DNA from: Calonectria ilicicola
Lineage: Eukaryota > Ascomycota > Sordariomycetes > Hypocreales > Nectriaceae
DNA: 64,000 bases
Assembly: GCA_020809705.1 (NCBI GenBank)
Contig: CP085833.1
Location: 4,960,001 to 5,024,000, forward strand
Direction: 5' to 3'
Below are positions 1 to 10,148 of this stretch, piece after piece. Below the pieces are notes generated by a model. It was not told where the DNA came from, did no database searches, and worked only from the letters and a program-made list of their open reading frames with translations. How positions within the stretch are numbered: position 1 is the stretch's first letter; the number at the start of each line of letters is the position of its first letter. The translations under genes were made by a program, and so were the position numbers.

Positions 1-108
1 AGTCAAAGGTGGCTGAACAACCAGTTACCCTGTAGCCTAAAATTGGTACACAGTTAGGTCAAAGAAAGTCATTTAGATGGTTTATTTACACAAAATGCAA
101 TCTCAGGT

Positions 109-139
109 TTTTTTACAAAAAGACTCTTTTTGTAAAAAA
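109..139. repeat. perfect 14-bp inverted repeat (hairpin)
   Basis: Positions 109-122 and 126-139 are exact reverse complements around a three-base loop. An A/T-rich TATA-like stretch follows at about 140. The rest of 1-595 holds no convincing gene; it is the upstream region of the regulator that starts at 596. The hairpin could be the core of a small transposon footprint or chance in A/T-rich DNA. Confidence 0.6.
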
Positions 140-595
140 GTATAAATAAGTAGCGATCTAAGGGTAGCTAGAGGTTTACACGGTCGGAGACTAATGCTCC
201 GCTTACAGTTGAGGATAAGCAGCAATAGTCAAATTTGAGCTTGTAATGAATTATTTATTGAAGGAATAAAAATACGATTATTTATTACAGAGAAGATATT
301 TTCCCCCTCTCTTAAACTACTTTATCGGAAATAGGCACAATTATCTTGTTTAAAATGTGGATGTATTTCGATCGTTATCCACTCGCAGGTCCAGATTCAG
401 TGATGGTTTAGCCAGGGTCGGACGCGGGCCAACTGTACAGCGCCCTGTAGTAATTACGCCTCCGCATCCCGGAGCGGTTCAGAAGCTACCTGTGGAAAGG
501 GTAGATAACGCCTAATTGCCTCTGTCTCTCCCTCTGGCCCCAGAGCGCATCCCCCCTTGTAGCTCGGACAGTCTTCTTCCAATACAACGAACACC

Positions 596-2959
596 ATGAG
601 CCCCTCACTGCCCGCCATTGATGTCCCGGAGACATTGTCCCAACAAAGGCAGAGTGGAGCAGACACGGTACCTTCACCGCCGCCCGCACCAGCTCGTCCA
701 CTACAAACGCGGCCTAAGTCGCTTGCAAAAGCGTGTCTGTCGTGCCGGACGAAGAAGATCCGCTGCGATGCGGCCCATCCAAGCTGCTCAGCGTGCTCAA
801 GCCAAGGGCGCCAGTGCATCTATCGCACAGAGCAGCCGCGCAAACGGTGAGACTCCTCCTCTGGGCTCTCCGCCTGCTGACGCTCGGGGGCAGACCAACC
901 TACTCACAGATACACGAGCTGCAGCGCAAGAATAGGGCCCTGGAGAAGTTCATCTGTGCCTTGAAGCATAGCAGCCCCGATCAGATCACGGCTATCCTCG
1001 ATGCCGCAGTCAGCGAGGATGGCACCGTCAAGGTGCCCGCTGCCTACCAGGAAGCCGAGGCTGCTCCTAGTGTCGTGTCAGATGAGTTACTCAAGTCGAC
1101 CAACAGGCCCCCGAGCCGGCAGGCCACCAGTCAGATTGATAGTCCACTTGTTTCGTCGGATGATGAAGTCGACATCGCCAACTTCATTTCCGTCGACGAG
1201 GTTGGCAAGCCTCGCAGTAGCTTTGGTCCTTCATCTGCGCTTTACACACCCGCACGGAGCGATGCCACTCACAACTCTTCTCGCCAACAAAATGCGACCA
1301 ATGAAAGTATGCGCAATGCCCTGATTGCTCAAGCCGCCCTACAGCGCCAGTATGAGCACCGTCTTTCCACCTTGTCTGCCATTGATGACACGCCCACCGA
1401 CCTCGCGCTGCACTTACTCAACCTTCATTGGATGCGACAGCATCACAGCTTTCTGTTAACATACCGCCCTGCCATTATGCGTGATCTCCAGCACGGCGGT
1501 CCCCACTGCTCCAAGTTCCTCCTCAACGCCATCTTTGCCTGTGCCTCCAAGTACTCAAAGCTCATTAGCCTCCGCGAAGACCCAAATGATCCAAAGACAG
1601 CCGGCGTTCGCTTTTTCCGCCGATGTGATGAGCTCCTCATTAAAGAAGCCCTTATATTCCAGCCCACGATACCCACCGTAATAGGTCTACTTCTTCTCGG
1701 GTCCACTTATAACTCAATCGGTGAGACTTCAAAGGGCTGGCTCTACACTGGCTATGCCCTGCGCATGGTTTACGATCTCGGTTTGCATCTGGACCCGACC
1801 GAAACAACCGAATGTCTGGAGGAGATCGAGATCCGACGGCGCGTCTTTTGGGGAGCTTTTATATGCGATAAGCTCCAAAGCCTCTATCTTGGACGACCAG
1901 TCGCTATAAATCTTCGTCATTCTCGCGTCTCAACACAGCTCCTTGACTCGTATGAAGAGTTTGAACTTTTTGGCGGTTCCCTCAATGCCAACCCGTCCAC
2001 TCTTGAACTGCCGCCTACTCCGATCCGATCCATCTCGACGTTCCAGCAGCTTTGCTTGCTCTCCAAAATCATGACGACAATTATAAATCGCTTTTACGTG
2101 GTTGGCGCCACATTTTCCAATGCCCAAAATAGCTTGCAAGTAGTCGATAGTGCTCTGATGCAATGGAAGGAGAGGCTGGCTCCTGATATGGACTATCGTC
2201 CTTGGGAGTCAGTCGAAATAACAAGATCATACCCTCCTCCAAATTTAATGATCTTACATGCCATCTATCACTCCCTCATCATTCTCCTTCATCGACCCTT
2301 CATCACTGATGGCCATCTTCGCTCTGCTACTATTGCAGTGCGGTCCTGGGATCGGTGCACTATGGCAGCGCGCTGCATTACGAGTATCTTGATGGCGTAT
2401 CGGGCCGCCTATAGTCTAAGTGGTGCACCATATATTCTAGGATATACCGTCTATGTAGCCTGTACGATACATGTCCGAAATGCTGCTGCCCAAGGACAGA
2501 GCGGACATGAGCACACGACCCTTCTAGCCGCCAGTCTGCGTTGCCTCGATGAACTGTGCATCCCGAACCCAGGCCTTGTAAAACCAGCGAGCATCATTCG
2601 GAGGCTCATTGACGCGAATGCACTTGATGTAAATTCTGGTGAGTGGCCCCCAAAACTTCGGCTTTAAAGCCCCTAGGAATTCTTTTCTTCTCTTTGGCAG
2701 GCACATCCTCTAACAAGATGTAGAACTAAGTCCCGCTATTGACATGTCTGCTGCCAGCATCGATGTTGACGCCATTCTTAGCATGTTCCCACCCACAGGA
2801 GGCGTTACCGATGACCGAGACAGTATCAATGGCTTAGGTCTCCGCAGTGGAATGGACCTGTCGCTCCCATTCGACCCGCTATTTGGCCTCATGGATAGTT
2901 TCGAGTTGTCACAGTTTGCAGTTGACCTGGAAGAAGTGCCATCCGTTGTAAATGGTTAA
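596..2959 (+). CDS. Zn2Cys6 transcription factor, NirA-like
   Basis: Three exons, 596-846, 894-2638 and 2724-2959, join in frame to give 743 residues. The second acceptor at 2723 is preferred because it follows a CTAAC branch site and restores a typical acidic C-terminus; the acceptor at 2700 would end the protein after a few codons. The Zn2Cys6 cluster has cysteines at residues 47, 50, 57, 64, 67 and 74, followed by a short linker and a helical stretch. The middle region has the fungal-specific regulatory domain (Fungal_trans, PF04082) with the usual GLHLDPT and RRRVFWGAF-type segments. Such proteins are nuclear DNA-binding activators; close relatives are commonly labelled nitrogen-assimilation regulator NirA, but the actual targets cannot be told. 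The neighbouring oxidoreductases could be targets, which is inference. Confidence 0.88.
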
Positions 2960-3210
2960 TAATCTAGTCAATTGAAGCCTGTAAAAAATGCCTGGCATTT
3001 AGCTAGTGAAATAATTTACGTGATGATGATCTAAGCATATGAACTCCCAACTACTATTCTTCCTCCCCTAAGCTACTCACTCTTATAGTGCTACAGCGTT
3101 ACGAGCTCGAAATAGTATCAGGAGGCTTATTTCTTATCGCAATATCACGACCAACATCTACATCATTTTAACCTACACTGCAAAGCATACCTCCCTCGGA
3201 CCTGTTGAGC
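2960..3210. other. 3' region of the NirA-like gene
   Basis: About 250 bases of A/T-rich sequence between the regulator and the monooxygenase relic. No open gene, RNA gene or repeat was recognised. Confidence 0.5.
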
Positions 3211-3502
3211 GGACCCCTGCACAAGTTGGTTCAAACAGGGCACACCTGATGGGCCCCTTGTCATGTGGCCGGGATCTCGCCTGGCATTTTTCCAAACCGT
3301 TAAATCGCCTAATTGGGAAGATTTTGATATCCAGTATCACTCATCGAATCGGTTTGGCTTCCTCAGCAATGGCTTTGCGGCATATGAGTTCAGTGAGAAT
3401 GGAGAGACTACGCCCTACCTGGATTGCGATATGGTGAACGCTCCAACTAAAGATATAAAAAAGATGATTACGGAGAAAACAAAGGCACAAAGCAAAATGT
3501 AG
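3211..3502 (+). pseudogene. C-terminal relic of a flavin-dependent (Baeyer-Villiger type) monooxygenase
   Basis: The stretch 3263-3502 reads as about 79 residues with the pattern MWPGS...NWEDFDIQY...NRFGFLSNGF followed by YLD. This matches the conserved end of class B flavin monooxygenases (W-x-D/E-F-x-x-Y then NRF-x-x-L-x-NGF). Upstream, 3211-3245 reads GPLHKLVQTG in another frame, so a frameshift near 3246 separates the pieces, and no FAD- or NADPH-binding domain is visible upstream. It is therefore a truncated, broken gene. Its position beside an intact regulator suggests loss of a former pathway gene. Confidence 0.6.
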
Positions 3503-3921
3503 TGTAAAAGCTATCCCGTCTTTATAGTATTGAATATTCTTGCAAAAATCAACTCTGGGTGAGTGTTGTTGTGAACAAGGACATTGTTTCATGCGCTACT
3601 TCCAATTACTCAGGTTTGAACTGCGGATAAATAGAGTTCATATAATTGTGCTTCAAATTTTTGATGTGTTTATTGGGTTGGTAAATTTGCTCTCCTGATG
3701 TGAAATCCACCTAACCCCCATGAGGCCCTTATTTTCTTAAGGTACGTATGGACCTATCAAACTTCCCGAGCGTCATTACCAACGGAGAGCTTCATAACTG
3801 GACCCTTGTGCTCAAGCAAGACCTTCTCATCCATAAAACTGGATGATATCACATTTGCAACCTGCTCTTCATTCCTGCTTTGCAATGACGATATCTTATT
3901 GCTAAAAACAAACCTGGGCCG
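3503..3921. other. intergenic, no gene seen
   Basis: About 420 bases between the monooxygenase relic and the 3' end of the reductase gene on the opposite strand. Nothing recognisable apart from A/T-rich untranslated sequence. Confidence 0.5.
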
Positions 3922-4908
3922 TTACTTTTCCAGAAGGCTTGTGTTCAATCCCAGAGTAAGGACAAGAAGTGTGTTTAACAACGGCGTGGCGACGCCGTGT
4001 TTCTTGGCGATTTCAATTGTATTGCCTAGAATTACACCAACCTCCAATTGTCGTCCGGCTATCGCATCAGCCATCATGCTCGGCATGACACCAGGTAAAG
4101 GTCTCCGTGTCAGCATACTCAGCTGGGTCTTGACCACGTCTTCATCGATGCAATTGTAGCCTGCCCCCCGTGCTGTCGCTGCAATTTCTGACATGACGTC
4201 CTTCACGAGGGTCATGGCGCCGTCAGAACTTTGGAAGAACTGTGCGTCTCGCAGATTACACAAAGCGCAAATGGGGTTCTCGGACGCGTTGATAAGAAGC
4301 TTCTTCCACCTCTCGATCTGAATGTCAGCTACGTGCGTTGCCGACGCTCCGCCAGTGACCAAGAACTGGGTGAGCTTCTCAGTGGCATCCTTGTGATGTT
4401 TTGGTGCCTCTGCTGGAAATGTTCCCAACAAAATATCGTCCAAGGTCGCATGTGTATACACAGTGGGATGTACTTGGCTAACTGGTGTGTAAAGAACTCC
4501 GCTGATGATGGGGTTCTCGGGGAAAATGTCCCGGAACGGTTCTTCAATAGCAATACCATTTTGCAGAATGACAATTGTTGTTTCTGATGAAACAGCAGGC
4601 TGTATAGCGTGACCTGCAAGACATTTTGGGGTTGCCTTTGTTGTAACAAGCACGTAATGAAAGACGGCGTTTCTGTGCTCCACTGCCTCCTTGACGGATC
4701 TTACCACAGTTGGATGGACAACCAGGTTGGAGCCCCAAATAGTGGAATTAATGGTAAACCCATCTTGGAGCGCTTGAGTGTAGTTGGAGCGACAAACGGC
4801 ATAAACATTTTGCTGTGGGATGCTTTTGGATAGAAGGTAAGCAAGAATTGCCCCGATGCTCCCCGTACCATACACCAAGACGAAAGTGTTGGAGTCACCT
4901 AACGACAT
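3922..4908 (-). CDS. ketopantoate reductase family protein (PanE/ApbA-like)
   Basis: Intronless, 328 residues from the ATG at 4908. An ATG 27 codons upstream (4989) is in frame, but the later start places the nucleotide-binding strand near the N-terminus as in the family. The Rossmann motif GTGSIG begins about ten residues in, LQNG lies in the middle, and ERWKKLLIN followed by NPI carries the family's catalytic Lys and Asn. The C-terminal helical domain keeps RPLPGVMPSMMAD-type residues. Family members reduce 2-oxo acids such as 2-dehydropantoate with NADPH in the cytosol. Fungal paralogues of this kind often sit in specialised pathways and need not make pantothenate, so substrate is open. 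Confidence 0.85.
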   Translation of the reverse strand: MSLGDSNTFVLVYGTGSIGAILAYLLSKSIPQQNVYAVCRSNYTQALQDGFTINSTIWGSNLVVHPTVVRSVKEAVEHRNAVFHYVLVTTKATPKCLAGHAIQPAVSSETTIVILQNGIAIEEPFRDIFPENPIISGVLYTPVSQVHPTVYTHATLDDILLGTFPAEAPKHHKDATEKLTQFLVTGGASATHVADIQIERWKKLLINASENPICALCNLRDAQFFQSSDGAMTLVKDVMSEIAATARGAGYNCIDEDVVKTQLSMLTRRPLPGVMPSMMADAIAGRQLEVGVILGNTIEIAKKHGVATPLLNTLLVLTLGLNTSLLEK

Positions 4909-5653
4909 GGTGAATAGTGAGCTCAAATACTCCTGGCAAATCGAAGGAGCGGCGCCGAGTTCAAATCTATGCTCAAATATGAGGATCACAGCTCATACAA
5001 GTGTCATGAAAAAATTCGAATCACTGTCACTAACGTAGGGCGCAAACTACTATATTGTTTCTCCATATCTCTTGCCCCGCCGGAGACTCTCATGCCGTAG
5101 TACCCGGTTGGATCGTCATAGTCCCGGAAACATACCTGATAATGAAGACACAATTAGTGCATTGATGTGTGATTCGTCCAACGCCGACGCGTAAGCGAAT
5201 TGCCTGTTCTAGTCTCTCTAAGATGGCCTAATGCGCAAGTGCGCCCAAGTGCTACGCCCTGCGCCCTACACACTACACCCTGCACGATTTGCCCGCGACT
5301 TGGCAGACTCAGCCAACCCCGCGCGATCTGCCGAAAAATAACAATGAGCTCAGCCGAAACGATATTCCGGTTTAATTTCCGTAAAAAGAGCCCGTCGGCG
5401 GTATTCGGAGGCAAATGGAAAGTCGTCTGGAGTTTCCCTCCAGGCGATGGATTGGTAGATCCTCACTATGAGCGAGGTTTTAATGAAAGAGGGAGACCGA
5501 GAAATAGATGGTGCAAAAGTAACGTCCATTTGAATAAGAGAACAAACAATAGAACAGAGTATTCCATTCGCGAGAAATTTTATAGAAGATTTACAAGATT
5601 ACCATTGAATAATAAAAATAGATCAAAATATCTCCTGTGGACAATAACCTAGC
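4909..5653. other. intergenic, no gene supported
   Basis: Holds the promoter of the reductase (minus strand) and the 3' side of the PAN-domain gene. A 150-codon plus-strand reading frame at 5200-5652 has low-complexity, unpatterned sequence and no family resemblance, so it was not called. Around 5235-5290 there is a C-rich run of the form cctgcgccctacacactacaccctg. Confidence 0.45.
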
Positions 5654-7396
5654 TCAAACGTGTGGTTCCAAAACCATGTTCACAATATGAGCCTTATCAT
5701 TTGGGAACTGTTCAACGAATTTTGAAAAGTTCCCGACTATTCCGAAAAACTTCACCTTGGGATCCCAGAATATGGTAGCCGGAACCAAGGCTGAAAAAGA
5801 AAAAGAATCCATTAGCAGATTTTCAGATACACAGGCTATAAATACTCACATTTGTCGGGGTTTACCCAAGCCGCCGTTACGCTCAGTGTATCTTGGTCTA
5901 CAGACCACTGAAACATATCATTAGCACGGCCTTCGCGTTACGAGGTGGCTGGAACTCACAATGGCAGACTGAACTGTCCCGGAATATTCACTGTAGCGCT
6001 TGATGGAGTTGTCAATGTTCTCTTTCGCTGCGGCTCTTGAAAGCGCTGAAATTTGTCAGAGTCAAGCAGTCAACAACAAAGGGAGAACAAAGACTTACTA
6101 GGTAGCGTGAAGGCGAGGTATGCGAAACTACGTTGAAAAGACCCGTCAGAATCAATCGTATTGATGGACGGTAACAACTCACTGATACTTATTTCGCCCA
6201 AAAGTCTGGTCCTGGTCACTGCTTCCGGTAACCGCACCCAGGCGCGTCAGTCCAGCCAGGAAATGTGGGTAGCCAGGATCATCGCGGATCAGGTCAACCT
6301 GTGAGACGGACCTGGTTTCCGGCGGCGATTTGAATGAAATTTGTAACGCATTGGCTTTGATGACGGTATGACCAGCATACCCAGGGTCAGCATCCCTGTG
6401 CGATATGTAGCCGAATTTGGTGCCGTCCTTGTTGTTCAAGCGAAGGATGCCCTGGGTGTGGATGGATGAACGCCGTACTTTTTTCCCTGCTACTGAGGTT
6501 GCTTGAGTGGAAGTTACGGAAATCGTCGTGGCCACTGTTTCCGCATTTGTTGTAGTCGTACCAATATCCGTAGTCGTCTCGACAGCAGTTGTCGTGTCGG
6601 CAGCTGTAGTTGTCTTGACAGCAGTAGTTGTTTCGGTAGAAGTAATTGTATCGATAGCTGTAGTAGATTCCTCAACAGCTGTGGTTGTCTCAATCGCAGT
6701 AGTGGATGCGATTGTGGTTATCTCGATGTCTGCAGTTGACTCGATGGCAGTAGTCGGCTGGCTGGTGGTGGAAAGCTCGATTGTTGACTCGGTGGTCACA
6801 TCTGACTCGATATTAAAAACATCGATTTCAATGGTTGGCTCCGTCGTAGATTCGGCAGTAGACTCGGAACATGTCTCAGTTGTTGCGCTGTTTGTCTCGA
6901 CCACCAGTTCGGTGCAGATATCAGTGATCTCGCTGCTTGTCTCGACGGCTGATTCAATACAAGACTCGGTGATTGCCTCAGAGGTAGGCCTGGAGATTTC
7001 CTCGGATGTTGAGGTGATAGGTGTAAAGTAATCAGTCTCGCACGGGTTGCCAGTCTCCGTTCCTGAACAACCGATGTCGTAAAAGATATAAGGAGAGTTT
7101 TCATCATACAGAAAGTGGACAGCGACAGGGGTAGAAAACAAAATGCATTGTTTCGGACTCGTGGCATAGCTCTTGCAAGCTGTAGTGGATAGGCACAGTG
7201 TTCGACAATCTTGGAGGCGAAATTTTAGGCTCCTAATCTTGAGAGGATAGGGCTTACCGCCACGAACACCACAGGAAAGCGCAATGTCTTTTTTTTGGTT
7301 CCTGGATGATCCAAGATGACCTGTGTCGAACTTGACCTGCGGGACCACGGCCGCGACAAGGGGTAGACCAATGCCCAGAATAGAGAGAAGATGCAT
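5654..7396 (-). CDS. secreted PAN/Apple-like protein with Thr-rich linker and C-terminal domain
   Basis: Five exons on the minus strand: 7396-6189, 6127-6099, 6045-5960, 5907-5850 and 5790-5654, giving 505 residues. The N-terminus is a signal peptide (MHLLSILGIGLPLVAAV). Next comes a cysteine-containing PAN/Apple-like segment with DCRTLCLSTTACKSYA and FYDIGC, then a long Ser/Thr/Glu-rich stretch full of ETTT/AVETTT units that is likely O-glycosylated. The last 190 residues form a second domain ending in QSAIWSVD and TAAWVNPD, a pattern seen in many secreted fungal proteins of unknown role. A further in-frame 48-base intron (7257-7210, GTAAGC...CCAAG) may be removed from the PAN part. Likely extracellular or wall-associated, binding protein or glycan; function unknown. 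Confidence 0.75.
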
Positions 7397-8199
7397 GCTG
7401 GATAGAAATCAAAACGAATGTGTAGAAGAAATTTCCCATGGAGAGCTCCAAATGTCCTTATACCTACCATAGAATTCTAGTAACGGCCTCAAATTCCCCT
7501 CCTTTGTGCTAAAGACATGGGGATGCGTCGCTAAGAAATTAAATTTTTCTGCTGGTTTTGGGCGGATGTTAATTTGAATTTTCAACGGATGAGTTTTGCT
7601 TTTCTGCTGCATAGCCTGCTTCTGCAACGGCCAGCAAACGCTACATTTCCGTTGTTTAGTGTATATGCGGATGGCATTTAGGCAAAGTAGATCAAATTGA
7701 ATGTCTCATCTGGTTTAGTTCCATTGCCTTTGGCGTTCCTGGTTTGGTATCTAGAATATTTCAATCCACCCCCAAACCATCGAGCTTTGCGCGACACAAG
7801 GTTTCACGCAGATATAGTTTGTCTCAGAATGCGCTCATGACATGATTTTGATATAACCTTACCAAAGTTTGTGTGCGTTTGGTGACTTGCGGACTCGCTT
7901 ATTAACTGAATAAAACCAAGGAGCGTTGAAGCGTGGAAACCTTTCGCTCCACGGCGATGCACATTCACACAAATTTGCCGCACGGTAGAAACTGTGCAAT
8001 CTAGCAGAGTAATGTGCCAGTGTGTGTGCAGATCACCTGAGCTTGAGGTGCAGCTTGGCTGCTGGAGATGACAAATCTAGCTGATGAGGGGGATAGTGGA
8101 GGTTGAGAAAAGAGAAATAAGCAAAAGTGAGAGGAGTTTGATTTCTATTATAAGATTCCTGCTCCAGATACCCCGTCTCGGTACCACGTCAACAGGCTA
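7397..8199. other. intergenic, promoter of the PAN gene
   Basis: About 800 bases. Contains the upstream region of the PAN gene and the 3' side of the zinc-finger gene. No coding region or RNA gene seen. Confidence 0.5.
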
Positions 8200-8687
8200 C
8201 TACTGCCCAATACCAGCCATCTTCAGCACTTTCTCCACCCGAGCCATTTCTTGAGGATCCGTCGCCGCAAGCACACAAAGCCTCTGATCTGGGTTGGCGA
8301 AGTATGCCTTGAAGTCAAGAACCTCGGTGGTAACCTCTTTGGAAAAGACGGAGTCGCGCATTTGTCGAAGTAATAGTCGGTGCGCGTCTGCTGGTCGGTA
8401 GGGAATCTCCCGACAAAGATGCATTTCTCCAGTTGATCTGCTGAAGTGGGCTCGCGACGAATACAAGCATGATCGCCCTCCTGCTCTCCATCTGGGATGT
8501 AAGCAGTTTCAGGACATTCGTCCCGACAGAAGCCACCTAGACCACACTGATGACAGCACATCTTCGCCTTGCGATCTCCGCAAGTTTCGCATTGCCCAGT
8601 TGGTTCGCCCAAGACAGGGGGTAATGAAACCTCGTAGCTGTCATCGTCATCGGAGGAGTAAGAATCGGAGTAAAAGCTGTTAGACAT
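8200..8687 (-). pseudogene. MYND-like zinc-finger protein, frameshifted
   Basis: Translation starts at 8687 with an acidic Ser/Asp-rich leader, then a C-x2-C...C-x2-C...C-x3-C...H-x3-C arrangement (residues about 33-76) like a MYND finger, a protein-interaction module. Near 8366-8372 the sensible frame shifts by one: the upstream part ends ...TRTDYYF and the downstream part continues RQMRDSVFSKEVTTEVLDF through to the stop at 8200. No splice sites can account for it. Either the gene is broken or one base is missing in the assembly. About 160 residues if intact. Confidence 0.55.
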
Positions 8688-9361
8688 TATGTCGTGGTGT
8701 TGCGGGAGTATGTAACTCGATATGGCACGCTGCTGGTTTATCTGGCGCAGTGTTAGACTAGACTACAAGATATGGGAGAGAGGAATAGTGCTCAAATTTG
8801 TGTCCACAGCGGTGGTGAATAAAGATGAAGAAGGGTTGTGGATAGAAGAAGAGAGAATGAAAGGGGGCATTTTGCCGAGCGCGGGTGCTTTGTTTGTTTG
8901 CTGCATATTTCAGTGACACAGAAAATGGTTGCTCGATAGATCACCTGTAGCCAGCCGCTAACGAGTGCCAGCTTAAATTGCCTTAACTACTGAGACGACT
9001 GCGCATTCGTCCTATCGTCTGTACAACCAAACTTTGGTTAACATGTAAGTGCTTCCATATTCTAGTAGTGTGCAACCGTGATCCGATTTGATCGCTAGGC
9101 CTGTTTGACGTAGGCTCTCCTTCGGATGTGTTTCTAGACCAAGTGAACCAGTCTTTTCTGGCGTCAATTCTTCGTGCTATTTGTACATATAGCGTCCATC
9201 ACCGAGAAATCGACAAGTTGTACACTCATCTTATAAAGAAGATCGCATGTTGTATATTTGTAACTAAACCAGGATCTATTTCCACAAAGAAAGTGACACG
9301 TATCAAACACACCCAAGTCGTCATTTAACAGCGACCTTTCATACCGACACTTCTGTCAAAC
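8688..9361. other. intergenic, no gene seen
   Basis: Upstream region of the zinc-finger gene and 3' side of the pectate lyase gene. Two short plus-strand reading frames (8722-8916, 9128-9328) lack any recognisable pattern. Confidence 0.45.
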
Positions 9362-10148
9362 TTAGCAAGCAATCAAAGAGGCCTGGCCCTTGCAGCTGGA
9401 TGTGCTGGAAACTTCAGTGCTCTTTCCTTCGCCCTTTTGCACTCCCTTGAACTCTTGACAAACCTTCTTGACACCAGAGCCACATGAGCCCGAAATGTTG
9501 GCAGTGTCTCCAAAGTTCGAGTTAATACCAACCAGATTCGACACATTTTTGGCCTTCACATTCTGAATAACCACATTTCGGGGCCCTCCATTGTTTGTGC
9601 AGTCACCGCATCCTCGATACAACTTTCCTGCATTGACAACGGTAAAGTTTCGGATCGTGACTGTTCCGCGACCGTTGTGCTGAACGACCTTGTCCTTGGC
9701 CTCTTGGGCACCGCCGCCCTCAATAAGGACACTTCCAGTGCCTAGAGCAGAGATGGCATCTAAAATATATTAGCATTGGAATCCTGGCTAGCAAATGGTG
9801 GCTACGAAAAAAAATGAGTGTACCTTCGCAGACGTCTCGGAACCACACATTCTTGAGAGTGCATTTACCACGACAGTGGATGCCTTCAAATTGATCCTTT
9901 CCAATGATGACATTGCTAAGAGTAGCGCCATCGTTGAGAATGAAGACGGCATTGTCACTGCCGGTATCTTTGTCGTTGTCGCATTCACGACCACGATCGT
10001 ACTCCTGATTTCCCATATCCTCAGCCCCGGAAATGATGCTTGGCTCGCTAAGGTGGTGGATTTGCCCAACACGAGTTGGAATGTTCAATGTCTGGGCCGA
10101 AGCTGTAACGGCGACAGCCAGAGCCAAAAGGACTTGTTGGAAGTGCAT
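9362..10148 (-). CDS. pectate lyase, polysaccharide lyase family 3
   Basis: Two exons, 10148-9824 and 9759-9362, separated by a 64-base intron, giving 240 residues, the usual length for PL3. The start at 10148 opens a clear signal peptide (MHFQQVLLALAVAVTASA). The mature protein has the family's parallel beta-helix signature: RGRECDNDKDTGSD, NVIIG, GIHCRGKCTLKNVWF and DVCEDA, then the RGCGDCTNNGG segment and several paired cysteines. Family 3 enzymes cleave de-esterified pectate by beta-elimination in the presence of calcium, outside the cell, to loosen plant cell walls. Its presence points to a plant-associated or saprotrophic lifestyle. Confidence 0.93.

Noticed and set aside
5200..5652. 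150-codon plus-strand open frame
   Set aside because: Unpatterned composition, no homology pattern, overlaps the promoter and 3' regions of two opposing genes.
6507..7031. 174-codon plus-strand frame rich in Val and Ser
   Set aside because: Antisense shadow of the Thr/Glu-rich stalk of the PAN gene.
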